Shown here: positions 34,234-42,450 of the stretch, piece by piece
Layout of the letters: every line of letters starts with the position of its first letter
Position numbering within the stretch: position 1 is the stretch's first letter
From: Bifidobacterium amazonense
GTDB taxonomy: Bacteria; Actinomycetota; Actinomycetes; Actinomycetales; Bifidobacteriaceae
Length of the DNA: 43,704 nt
Reading direction: 5' to 3'
NCBI RefSeq assembly: GCF_018555435.2
Contig: NZ_JAFEJT020000023.1
Coordinates: 1-43,704 of the forward strand
Made by a program: the position numbers and the translations under genes
Notes under the pieces: model-generated
Seen by the model: only the letters and a program-made list of their open reading frames with translations
The model's database searches: none
Told to the model about the DNA's origin: nothing

Positions 34234-34304
34234 CTTCCTCATCTTTCCCCCATCCCACCCGCACGCATACCCCCATACCCACACACATACAGGCGTAACC
34301 CATC

Positions 34305-35750
34305 ATGATCAGAACCTATCCCGCCCCCGCCGGGGCCAATCTGCGCAATGAATTCCTCGTACGAGTCCGCCCGCTGTCCGGCGGCGAATGGACCACGCTC
34401 GACACGTACCACGTCAAGGTCGACATGCACGACGTGCGCGAGGCGTCGATGGTGATCTTCGACATGGACGAGCCGGTCGAGGTCGAGGTGAGCGTCAAAC
34501 GCTTCTACTCGATCTACACCGCGGCGATCCGTCCCTTAAGCTACGGCATCGAACCGCACTTCGACGACGCGAAAAAGCTCACGTTCACGCTCGAGCGACC
34601 CGCCAACCTGTCCGTGGAACTCAACAAGGAGCGCTTCCACAACCTGCACGTCTTCGCCGGCCCCATCGAGGACGAGGCCGCGATCGAGGCGGACGCCGAC
34701 CTGGTCGTCACGGCCGATCCCAAGCGCATCGGCACGTTCGCCCCCAACGGCGAACTCGCCAAACTGGGCGAACCCGAACCGGGCCGCCGGCGCACGCTGT
34801 TCGTGAAACCCGGCTGCTACGGCATCGGCGAGACGATCTGGCACGTCCCGTCGCACACCGACGTGTACCTCGCCGGCGGCGTCGTGCTGCAGGGCGGCAT
34901 CGTCATCGACCATGCCGAGGACGTGCGCGTGCGCGGCCGCGGCATCCTCGACCTCGCGTTCATGGCCAAGCAGACCGGTGTCGGGGCGATTCGCATCGAC
35001 TCCAGCCGCGACATCGAGATCGACGGCCTCGCGCTGGTCGATCCGCCGCACTATTCGGTGTGCGCCGGAGCCTCGCAGGGCATTACGATACGCAACGTCA
35101 AGGCGTTCAGCTGCGAGGGCTGGGGCGATGGCATCGACATGATGTCATGCCGCGACGTGCTCATCGAACGCTGCTTCCTGCGCAATTCGGACGACTGCAT
35201 CGCGCTGTACGGCAGCCGCTGGGACTGGTACGGCGACACGCGCGACGTCGTCGTGCGCGATTGCGTGCTGTGGGCCGACGTCGCCCATCCGATCAACATC
35301 GGCACGCACGGCGACCACGCGCACGACGGCGACGTGATCGAGCACGTGCTGTTCGAACGCATCGACGTGCTCGAACATCACGAATACCAGATGGACTATC
35401 TGGGCGTGATGACGATCAACGCGGGCGACAAGAACACCGTGCGCGACGTCACGTTCCGCGACTTCTGCATCGAACCGTTCGAACACGGCCGCGTGCTCGA
35501 CCTCGAGGTGCGCCGCAACCCGACGTACAATCCCGCGCCGGGCCGGCTCATCGACGACATCCTGTTCGAGAACATTGACGTGACCGTCGGCGACGGCGAG
35601 GAACCGTCGCTCATCCACGGCTACGACGAGGCGCACCCGGTCGGGAACGTGCGCATCCGCAACATGCGCCGCGACGGCAGGCCGTGCCTGACGCTCGCCG
35701 ACGCGAACGTCGTGGTGGGACGGTACGTGGGCGACGTCTCCATTTCGTGA
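34305..35750 (+). CDS. GH28-like beta-helix glycosidase with N-terminal beta-domain, paralogue A
   Basis: The 481-residue protein has an N-terminal domain of about 100 residues (YPAPAGANLRNEFLVRVRPL, then PANLSVELNKERFHNLHVFAGP) followed by a right-handed beta-helix (VDVYLAGGVVLQG, VRVRGRGILDL). GWGDGIDMMSC near residue 271 and NSDDCIALYGSRW near 298 supply the acidic residues of GH28. The usual GHG and RIK motifs are missing and are replaced by HPINIGTHGDH and HGRVLDLE, both shared with the paralogue at 39453. There is no signal peptide and no clear ribosome binding site before the ATG. It follows importer 3, so it probably acts on that importer's ligand. The family could be a GH28 subfamily or a separate, unnamed one. 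Confidence 0.68.
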   Translation: MIRTYPAPAGANLRNEFLVRVRPLSGGEWTTLDTYHVKVDMHDVREASMVIFDMDEPVEVEVSVKRFYSIYTAAIRPLSYGIEPHFDDAKKLTFTLERPANLSVELNKERFHNLHVFAGPIEDEAAIEADADLVVTADPKRIGTFAPNGELAKLGEPEPGRRRTLFVKPGCYGIGETIWHVPSHTDVYLAGGVVLQGGIVIDHAEDVRVRGRGILDLAFMAKQTGVGAIRIDSSRDIEIDGLALVDPPHYSVCAGASQGITIRNVKAFSCEGWGDGIDMMSCRDVLIERCFLRNSDDCIALYGSRWDWYGDTRDVVVRDCVLWADVAHPINIGTHGDHAHDGDVIEHVLFERIDVLEHHEYQMDYLGVMTINAGDKNTVRDVTFRDFCIEPFEHGRVLDLEVRRNPTYNPAPGRLIDDILFENIDVTVGDGEEPSLIHGYDEAHPVGNVRIRNMRRDGRPCLTLADANVVVGRYVGDVSIS

Positions 35751-35808
35751 GATGCTCCGTACGTGTGCGGCATGATCGCGCAGGTCGGACGACGGTGAAA
35801 GGGGCTCG

Positions 35809-36855
35809 ATGGTCACGCTGAAGGATGTCGCGGAACGCGCCGGGGTCTCGCCGGCGACCGTCTCGTACGTGCTGCGCGGCGGGCGGCACGTCTCGAAATG
35901 GACCGACGAGCGCGTGCGCAAGGCCGCGAACGAGCTCGGATACGCGACGAACATGGCCGCGCGCAGCCTCAAATACGGCAGGACCGGCGTGATCGAGCTG
36001 GTCGTGCGCGGCCTCGACGTCTCGTCGATCTACGCGAAGATGGTCACGCACGTCAAGCACGCCTGCTCCGATCGCGGCTACCGGTCGCTGGTGATGCAGA
36101 CCGAGCAGGATTCGCGCACGCTGCGCGACGCGGTCGGCGAGATCAACAGCCAGTCGTGCGACGGCATGCTGCTGGACGCGTTCGGACTGCCGAAGGACGT
36201 GATCGACCGGCTGAACGGCAACCGTGCGATCGTGCTGCTGGACGATCTGTCCAAGCGGCCGGCGTTCGACACGGTCGTCATGCCGCACCGCGAGTCGTCG
36301 CTGATCGCCACACGCTACCTGATCGAGCGCGGATGCCGCAGGATCGCGTTCGTCGGCGCCGACCGGTCCGATCTGCAGGTCGCGGCCGGCTCGGGGGAGG
36401 ACAGCGCGCGCTCGCTGCGGCTGGAAGGCTACCTGCAGGCCATGGAGGAGGCCGGACTTGCGGTGCGGCCCGAATGGCTGATTCCCGTCGACTGGCGGTA
36501 TTTCGTGGGCGTCGACGTCGGTCGCGGGCTTGCGTGCGACGGGCGGCTTGACGTGGACGGCGTCGTCTGCTGCAACGATTCGCTGGCCATCGGCCTGATC
36601 CGCGGGCTTGCGGACGCCGGCGCGCGCGTGCCGGACGACGTGATGGTCGTCGGATCGGACGGCGTGACCGTGGGCGAGTTCACGGTGCCGCGGCTGAGCA
36701 CGGTCGCGCTCGATGTGCCGGATCTGGTGAACAAGGGGCTGGGCATGCTGATCGAGCGCATCGACGGCACGTACGACGGTGAGCCGCGCCGCGTGACGGC
36801 GGGATGCTCGCTGGTGGCGAAGGAGTCCGCGGGGGAGTCCGCCTCGGCGGACTGA
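35809..36855 (+). CDS. LacI-family transcriptional regulator 3
   Basis: The 348-residue protein starts after GAAAGGGGCTCG. VTLKDVAERAGVSPATVSYVLRGG at residues 2-25 is a LacI helix-turn-helix, but the recognition helix has Pro-Ala and a Tyr where regulators 1 and 2 have Arg (LacI position 22), and LRG replaces LNG. Hinge ARSLKYGRTGVIE and a sugar-binding domain follow (GCRRIAFVGADRSD, VVCCNDSLAIGLIRGL, VVGSDGVTV). It lies directly after the importer 3 unit and probably controls it. The very different recognition helix agrees with the very different palindrome found in that unit's promoter. Confidence 0.9.
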   Translation: MVTLKDVAERAGVSPATVSYVLRGGRHVSKWTDERVRKAANELGYATNMAARSLKYGRTGVIELVVRGLDVSSIYAKMVTHVKHACSDRGYRSLVMQTEQDSRTLRDAVGEINSQSCDGMLLDAFGLPKDVIDRLNGNRAIVLLDDLSKRPAFDTVVMPHRESSLIATRYLIERGCRRIAFVGADRSDLQVAAGSGEDSARSLRLEGYLQAMEEAGLAVRPEWLIPVDWRYFVGVDVGRGLACDGRLDVDGVVCCNDSLAIGLIRGLADAGARVPDDVMVVGSDGVTVGEFTVPRLSTVALDVPDLVNKGLGMLIERIDGTYDGEPRRVTAGCSLVAKESAGESASAD

Positions 36856-37318
36856 CGGCTGACGTGGCGGTTCCAGAGTCGCGGGGAATCGCGTTCGGAT
36901 ATGGGGTATTGCTGACCCGCGAGTCCCCTTGTGGCGGCGTCTAATCCGAATGGATGGTCGGTGTCCCTTTTGTGGCAGATATCTCTTGCTACGGGCCTAT
37001 CAATGAGAGATATCTGCCGGTCATGATGCGTTATGACGGGATATGACGACGGATGCGAAAGTCGTTGATGGCGGAGTACTCACGCCGTTAGAGTTGTTAC
37101 GTAATCTGTTACGCAATTATCGAGCGCATGGTTTGTGTAGCTAGATGACGCTTTTTTGTTGGAAAATGGCGCGAAACGCCGATTGGAAACGTTTCTTGAC
37201 ACGATTCAAGAAGGGCGCTTTAATGTAACTAGTTCCGCTTTTGAATGGATTCAAAGACACATTGGAATAGTTCGGAAGCGGCGCTGAACCGAAGAAGTTT
37301 CGAGCAAGGGAAGCAACA
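36856..37318 (+). promoter_or_regulatory. Intergenic region: inverted repeat, promoter and operators for the orphan binding protein
   Basis: A perfect 13-base inverted repeat, GGCAGATATCTCT (36974-36986) with AGAGATATCTGCC (37006-37018), probably ends the regulator 3 transcript. Further on, GTAATCTGTTAC (37101-37112) resembles the regulator 2 operator. GGAAACGTTTCT (37185-37196) is a LacI-like half-palindrome. TTGACA (37196-37201) and TTTAAT (37219-37224), 17 bases apart, form the best promoter in the window. GTAACTAGTTCC (37225-37236), a one-mismatch copy of the regulator 2 palindrome, lies immediately after the -10. No gene is seen here. Confidence 0.68.
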
Positions 37319-39019
37319 ATGACCAAGTCTTCACGTTGGACCGGCAAGAAGGCGGTCGCCGGCATCGCAGCCGTGGCCGGCATCGCCATGATCGTCCCGC
37401 TGGCCGCATGCGGCGGCAGCACCGCCGCGGGCGGTTCCGATGAGATCTCCATCTTCACGCAGAACGCCACCTACGAAGGCACGCTCGACGGCTACGTCGG
37501 CAAGTGGCTCAAGGACAAGACCGGTCTGACCGTCAAGGTCACCCCGTCCACCGTCGGCGGCACCGACCGTTTCCAGACCAAGCTCACCACCGGCCAGCTC
37601 GGCGACCTGATCGCGTTCAACAGCCGCGATTCGCTCAAGCAGGCCATCGACGCCGGCGCGGTCGAGGATCTGAGCGCGTACAAGGACAAGCTGCCGAACG
37701 CGTTCCGCTTCACCGACGCGATCAACCGCATGACCAAGATGGACTCCGGCAAGGTGTACGCCATCCCGGCCGGCGCGGCGCAGAAGGCCGAGCTCGGCAA
37801 GGGCGACCCGGTCAACGTGCCGAGCTTCCGCTACGACTACTACAAGGAGCTCGGCTCCCCGGAGGTCAAGACCTACTGGGATTACAAGGATGTGGCCGAG
37901 TCCATGGCCAAGGCCCACTCCAAGACCGAGAAGGGCGACAACATGTACGCGCTGAGCCTGTTCGGCGGCTGGGACACCACCTCCGCCGGCCAGCTGCGCT
38001 CCATCGCCACCGAACTCGGCTGGATCACCAACGACGGCGTGAACTCCTACGACTTCATCAACCTGCAGCCGGAGACCAAGAAGGTCGAGGACATCCTCGC
38101 CGACGGCGGCACCTATCTGACCGCGCTCAAGTGGGCCAACTCCATCCACCAGGACGGCATGCTCGACCCGGATTCCGCCACCCAGACCTGGGATGACTAC
38201 ATGAAGAAGGCCGAGAAGGGCCAGTCCGCGATGTGGGTGTACGGCTACCTCGGCAACCTCAACTACAATCCGGTCAACAAGGACATGACCGCGCAGAACA
38301 AGGGCTACGAGCGCGTCCCCAGCGACGACGCGATGAGCTATCAGGCCACCTCGACGCTCGGCTCCAACTGGTTCTGGGGTCTCGCCAAGAGTTCCAAGAA
38401 CAAGGACAACGCCGTGAAGTTCCTCAACTTCATGTACGGCGACGAGGGCTCCTTCGGCTTTGAGAACGGCCCGGAGGGCGTGCTGTGGAAGCGCAACGCG
38501 CAGGGCCAGCCGGAGCTGACCGACCTCGGCAAGGGCGACTGGAACGCCGAAGTGCCCGCGAAGGACGGCGGCGGCAAGGTTCAGGACACCTTCAAGGCCC
38601 GTGTGAACACCTCCACCGGCACGCCGACCGGCAAGGACTATGACTTCCCGGTGGTCTACAACCAGTGGGACTCCTACCTCAAGGACAACGCCAGCTCCCT
38701 CGACAAGGAGTGGACCGCCGACCACGACGGCGCGCTCAACGTGCAGGAATACCTGATCAAGAAGGGTCAGGTCAAGGGCTTCAAGACCCCGGATCTGCCG
38801 TCCATCGAGTACAGCGACCAGGACAAGGTCATCAAGAGCCAAGTCGGCGACGTCATCAAGCAGTACTCCTGGAAGATGATCTACGCCAACTCCGACTCCG
38901 AGTTCAACAGCCTCGAGAAGGAGATGGTCAAGAAGGCCAAGTCGCTCGGCTACGACAAGCTCGTCAAGTTCGAGACCGGCTACGCCGAGAAGTTCTTCGA
39001 CAAGGTCGAGATGCTCTGA
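37319..39019 (+). CDS. Large LplA/YtcQ-type binding lipoprotein without its own permeases
   Basis: The 566-residue protein has a lipoprotein signal ending MIVPLAAC (Cys31) and is a close paralogue of the binding protein at 17171, with long identical blocks (TYEGTLDGYVGK, VGGTDRFQTKLTTG, DPDSATQTWDDY, ENGPEGVLWK). It has no adjacent permease or ATPase genes. AAGGGAAG precedes the ATG. The promoter is near-consensus and carries an operator of the regulator 2 type, the same as that of the permease pair at 14677. The simplest reading is that it delivers a second, related oligosaccharide to those permeases. It is followed by a beta-helix glycosidase gene with its own operator. Confidence 0.9.
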   Translation: MTKSSRWTGKKAVAGIAAVAGIAMIVPLAACGGSTAAGGSDEISIFTQNATYEGTLDGYVGKWLKDKTGLTVKVTPSTVGGTDRFQTKLTTGQLGDLIAFNSRDSLKQAIDAGAVEDLSAYKDKLPNAFRFTDAINRMTKMDSGKVYAIPAGAAQKAELGKGDPVNVPSFRYDYYKELGSPEVKTYWDYKDVAESMAKAHSKTEKGDNMYALSLFGGWDTTSAGQLRSIATELGWITNDGVNSYDFINLQPETKKVEDILADGGTYLTALKWANSIHQDGMLDPDSATQTWDDYMKKAEKGQSAMWVYGYLGNLNYNPVNKDMTAQNKGYERVPSDDAMSYQATSTLGSNWFWGLAKSSKNKDNAVKFLNFMYGDEGSFGFENGPEGVLWKRNAQGQPELTDLGKGDWNAEVPAKDGGGKVQDTFKARVNTSTGTPTGKDYDFPVVYNQWDSYLKDNASSLDKEWTADHDGALNVQEYLIKKGQVKGFKTPDLPSIEYSDQDKVIKSQVGDVIKQYSWKMIYANSDSEFNSLEKEMVKKAKSLGYDKLVKFETGYAEKFFDKVEML

Positions 39020-39452
39020 CGGGCGGCCTTGCCCGTGATGCCCGATATCCCGATATATCCGGCCCGTTGCCGGTCGGGGATCGGACGGGCGGTCTCTCCG
39101 TTCGGGCTCCCGCATGGACCATATGGAAGAACCGCGATGATGCTTCCTTCTGACGGGGGTGTCAGCAGGAACAGCCAGGGAAGGGGCGAGCGACGCGTGA
39201 AGCGCCGCCCGCCCCTTCGCCTGTCCGGCGTGCGGTGTTGCGTCAAACGGGGTATGCTGGATATCAAGAGAGTAACTGGTTACGTAGTGAGTTTGCGCAA
39301 CCATCGTTCGTGTCCTGCGGTGCCATGCCGCGCCCTCCGTCATACCCATCCGTCATGCCCCGCACGACACCGGCCGTGCATCCATCGTGACGGCGCCGCG
39401 GCGCGGCGGAACGGCGCAATAGAACGAACCATCATCACGAAAGGCGATCATC
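39020..39452 (+). promoter_or_regulatory. Intergenic region: hairpin and regulator 2-type operator before beta-helix gene B
   Basis: GAAGGGGCG (39180-39188) pairs with CGCCCCTTC (39210-39218), a likely terminator or stabilising hairpin for the binding-protein transcript. TTGCGT (39238-39243) with TATCAA (39262-39267), 18 bases apart, is a tentative promoter. GTAACTGGTTAC (39272-39283) lies just downstream of that -10 and is identical to the operator at 14558-14569. The leader to the start codon is then about 170 bases. No gene is evident. Confidence 0.55.
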
Positions 39453-40949
39453 ATGAATACATCCAACGCCGGCGCCATCCGCGTCTACCCGGCCCCGGCA
39501 GGCGCGGTGCTGCGCCGCGAATACAACGTCCGCGTCCGTCCGCTCGCCGCCGGCGAAGTCCCGGCCGACGACGACGCGAGCGCCGAAGGCTGGCGGACCG
39601 TCCCGGTCTACCGCGTCAAAGTCGACTCGCACTACGTGCAGGAGTCGTCGATGTGCTACTTCGACTTCTCCGGCCGCGTCGAGGTCGAAGTCGCGGTCAA
39701 CGGCTGGTTCTACACGTACCGCGCCGACGTGCGTCCGCTGTCCGTCGGCATCGAGCCGCACGTCGAGCCGAACCGCGTCACGTTCACGCTCGACCATCCC
39801 GCCAACCTGAGCGTCGAACTCAACCGCGAACGTCATCACAACCTGCACATCCTCGCCGGCCGTCTGCTCGACGACTACGACCAGGCCGACGTGACCGTCG
39901 AACATGTGCTCACGATCGGACCCGAGCTCAACGACCAGATCGAGCGCGCGCGGGCCGGCAAGACGGACGGCGAGCCCGTCGTCGTGCGCATCAAACCGGG
40001 CTACTACTACCTGTTCGACGGCGAATGGCGACTGCCGTCGAACGTCGACGTGATCCTCGAGGGCGGCGCCGTGATCGAGGGATCGCTGATCATCGACCAT
40101 GCCGAACACGTGCGCGTGCGCGGCCGCGGCGTGCTCTACCTGGCCGACTTCAAGCGGTTCGCCGGCACGAACGGCGTGATGGTCACGTTCTCGAAGCATG
40201 TCACGCTTGAGAACCTGATCCTCATCAATCCGCCGCATTATTCGGTGTTCATGGGCAAGTCGCAGGACGTGACGATCCGCTGCCTCAAGTCGTTCAGCTG
40301 CGAGGGCTGGTCCGACGGCATCGACATGATGGCGTGCGAGGACGTGGAGATCGCCGACTGCTTCCTGCGTACGTCCGACGACTGCATCGCCGTGTACGGA
40401 TCGCGTTGGGAGTACCGCGGCGGCTCGCGCAACGTGCATGCGCACGGCTGCACGCTGTGGGCCGATGTGGCGCATCCGATGATGATCGGCACGCACGGCG
40501 ACCACGAGCACGACGGCGACGTGATCGAACACATCTCGTTCGAGAATATGGACGTGCTCGAGCACAACGAGTACCAGCCGAACTATCTGGGCGTGATGGC
40601 GATCGGCGCGGGCGACAAGAACACGGTGTGCGACGTGCTGTGGAAGGGTATCCGCATCGAACGGATCAGCCACGGCCGTGTGCTCGATATCGAGACCAAG
40701 TGGAACAAGGACTACAACCCGGCGCCGGGCCGGCTCATCGAGAACGTGCGCATCGAGGACGTGGACGTGACCACCGGCGCGGTGACGGCCGGCGACGAGG
40801 AGCCGTCGCTGATCGGCGGATACGACGCGGAGCATCCGGTGCGCGATGTCCGCATCCGCGACATGCGCCGCGACGGGGTCGTGTGCCGTACGCTCGCCGA
40901 CGCGAACGTGCGGGTGCTCGCGAACGCCTCCGACGTGACGATCGAATAG
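39453..40949 (+). CDS. GH28-like beta-helix glycosidase with N-terminal beta-domain, paralogue B
   Basis: The 498-residue protein starts after CGAAAGGCGATCATC. It is colinear with the 34305 product: N-terminal domain (RVYPAPAGAVLRREYNVRVRPL, PANLSVELNRERHHNLHILAG) and beta-helix with GWSDGIDMMAC near residue 286 and TSDDCIAVYGSRW near 308. The stretch HPMMIGTHGDHEHDGDVIEH and later HGRVLDIETKWN, NPAPGRLIEN are almost the same in both. An insert of about 16 residues near position 35 (Ala/Asp-rich) is unique to this copy. No signal peptide is seen. Its promoter carries the regulator 2-type operator, so it is probably co-induced with the orphan binding protein and the LplB/YtcP-type permeases. 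Confidence 0.68.
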   Translation: MNTSNAGAIRVYPAPAGAVLRREYNVRVRPLAAGEVPADDDASAEGWRTVPVYRVKVDSHYVQESSMCYFDFSGRVEVEVAVNGWFYTYRADVRPLSVGIEPHVEPNRVTFTLDHPANLSVELNRERHHNLHILAGRLLDDYDQADVTVEHVLTIGPELNDQIERARAGKTDGEPVVVRIKPGYYYLFDGEWRLPSNVDVILEGGAVIEGSLIIDHAEHVRVRGRGVLYLADFKRFAGTNGVMVTFSKHVTLENLILINPPHYSVFMGKSQDVTIRCLKSFSCEGWSDGIDMMACEDVEIADCFLRTSDDCIAVYGSRWEYRGGSRNVHAHGCTLWADVAHPMMIGTHGDHEHDGDVIEHISFENMDVLEHNEYQPNYLGVMAIGAGDKNTVCDVLWKGIRIERISHGRVLDIETKWNKDYNPAPGRLIENVRIEDVDVTTGAVTAGDEEPSLIGGYDAEHPVRDVRIRDMRRDGVVCRTLADANVRVLANASDVTIE

Positions 40950-41001
40950 CCCCGTCCGCCGTGCCGGTCCGGACGGTGCGACGTCATGAGACACTAATAT
41001 G

Positions 41002-41030
41002 CAACCGTTTACCGATTTGGTAAACGGTTG
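41002..41030. promoter_or_regulatory. Perfect 12-base inverted repeat: terminator or double operator
   Basis: CAACCGTTTACC (41002-41013) pairs perfectly with GGTAAACGGTTG (41019-41030) around GATTT, followed by TTGTGGTATTTGGGG. It could end the upstream transcript. Each arm also resembles a GGTAAGCGCTTACC half-site, so protein binding is an alternative. Confidence 0.6.
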
Positions 41031-41070
41031 TTGTGGTATTTGGGGCTTTATTTTCGGCGTTTCGCGTGAT

Positions 41071-41123
41071 TTGCGTTGGTTGGGGGAGTGGTGTATATTG
41101 AAAACCAACGGAAAGCGCTTACC
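41071..41123 (+). promoter_or_regulatory. Promoter and GGAAAGCGCTTACC operator of the redox-gene unit
   Basis: TTGCGT (41071-41076) and TATATT (41094-41099) are exactly 17 bases apart. GGAAAGCGCTTACC (41110-41123) starts ten bases after the -10, over the early transcribed region, a typical roadblock or repression position. The same motif class controls genes at 27940 and 28916, so these units may share a regulator not encoded in the window. Confidence 0.7.
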
Positions 41124-41229
41124 AAATAAGGCCGAATAATGTAGTACGGCAAACGAGGCAGGCGCCGGACGAAGACGAAACAAGTCAAGAACGTGACTGC
41201 AAAGCCGCAATCAGCGAAAGGAACCAATC

Positions 41230-42381
41230 ATGGCAGACAAGACCATCGGAGTCATTCTCAACGGCGCGACCGGCCGCATGGGCTACCGCCAGCACCTGTG
41301 CCGCTCCATCCTGCCCATCATCGAGCAGGGCGGCGTGGAGCTCTCGGACGGATCGCGCGTTCAGCTCGACCCGATCCTCGTCGGACGCCACGAGTCCAAG
41401 CTCAAGGAGGCCTCCGAGAAGCACGGCGGCCTCAAGTACACCACCGACCTCGACTCGGTGCTCGCCGACCCGGCCTACCCGCTGTACGCCGACTTCCTCG
41501 TCACCTCCGCCCGCGTCGACTCCCTGAAGAAGGCCATCGCCGCCGGCAAGGACATCTACACCGAAAAGCCGCTCGCCGAAACCTACGAGGACGCGTGCGA
41601 GCTCGTGCGCCTCGCCGAGGCCAAGGGCGTCAAAACCGGCGTCGTGCACGACAAGCTGTTCCTGCCCGGCCTGCTCAAGCTGCGCCGCCTCATCAAGTCC
41701 GGCTTCTTCGGCCGCATCCTCTCGGTCCACGGCGAGTTCGGCTACTGGGTGTTCGAAGGCGACTGGCGCGAATCCCAGCGTCCGAGCTGGAACTACAAGA
41801 AGGAGCTCGGCGGCGGCATGATCTCCGACATGTTCCCGCACTGGAACTACGTGATCGAAGGCCTGTTCGGCAAGGTCAAGTCCGTGTACGCCGAGGCGAA
41901 GACCGAGATCCCGGAGCGCGTCGACGAGAAGGGCAACACCTACCAGGCCACCGCCGAGGACGCCGCCTACGCGATCTTCGAGCTCGAGAACGGCATCACT
42001 GTGCAGATGAACTCCTCGTGGAACACCCGCGTCTACCGCAACGAGCTGCTCGAATTCCAGATCGACGGCACCAAGGGCTCCGCGGTCGTCGGCCTGTTCG
42101 GCGCCGAGATCCAGGTGCGCGACGCCACCCCGAAGGCGTTCTGGAACCCGGACGTGCCGGATCCGCACCACTACATGGACAACTGGCAGGAGATCGCCAC
42201 CGACGAGACCTTCGAGAACGGCTTCAAGGCCCAGTGGGAGGAGTACATCCGCTCGCTCGTCGAAGGCACCCCGTACCCGTACGACTTCGCCTCCGGCGCG
42301 CGCGGCGTGCGCCTGGCCGAGCTCGGCTACGAGTCCGCCGCCAAGGGCGCCAAGGTGCTCGTGCCGGAAGGCCGCTACTGA
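41230..42381 (+). CDS. Gfo/Idh/MocA-family NAD(P)-dependent sugar oxidoreductase
   Basis: The 383-residue protein starts after GAAAGGAACCAATC. An N-terminal Rossmann fold begins with GVILNGATGRMG. YTEKPLAE near residue 115 carries the family's EKP lysine, and GGGMISDMFPHWNYV near 196-210 contains the Asp and His of the catalytic region. The C-terminal domain is the usual beta-sheet dimer domain (ELENGITVQMNSSW). Members oxidise or reduce sugars, inositols or sugar acids, and some start redox-driven glycoside cleavage by making 3-keto sugars. It is followed at 70 bases by a short-chain dehydrogenase and then an FAD oxidoreductase, all co-oriented. The substrate is unknown. Confidence 0.88.
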   Translation: MADKTIGVILNGATGRMGYRQHLCRSILPIIEQGGVELSDGSRVQLDPILVGRHESKLKEASEKHGGLKYTTDLDSVLADPAYPLYADFLVTSARVDSLKKAIAAGKDIYTEKPLAETYEDACELVRLAEAKGVKTGVVHDKLFLPGLLKLRRLIKSGFFGRILSVHGEFGYWVFEGDWRESQRPSWNYKKELGGGMISDMFPHWNYVIEGLFGKVKSVYAEAKTEIPERVDEKGNTYQATAEDAAYAIFELENGITVQMNSSWNTRVYRNELLEFQIDGTKGSAVVGLFGAEIQVRDATPKAFWNPDVPDPHHYMDNWQEIATDETFENGFKAQWEEYIRSLVEGTPYPYDFASGARGVRLAELGYESAAKGAKVLVPEGRY

Positions 42382-42450
42382 AGACCGGCCCGAGACCGGC
42401 CGAAGCCGGCAAAAGCTTGCAATCCGAACAATCGGAAAGGACCAGCAATC

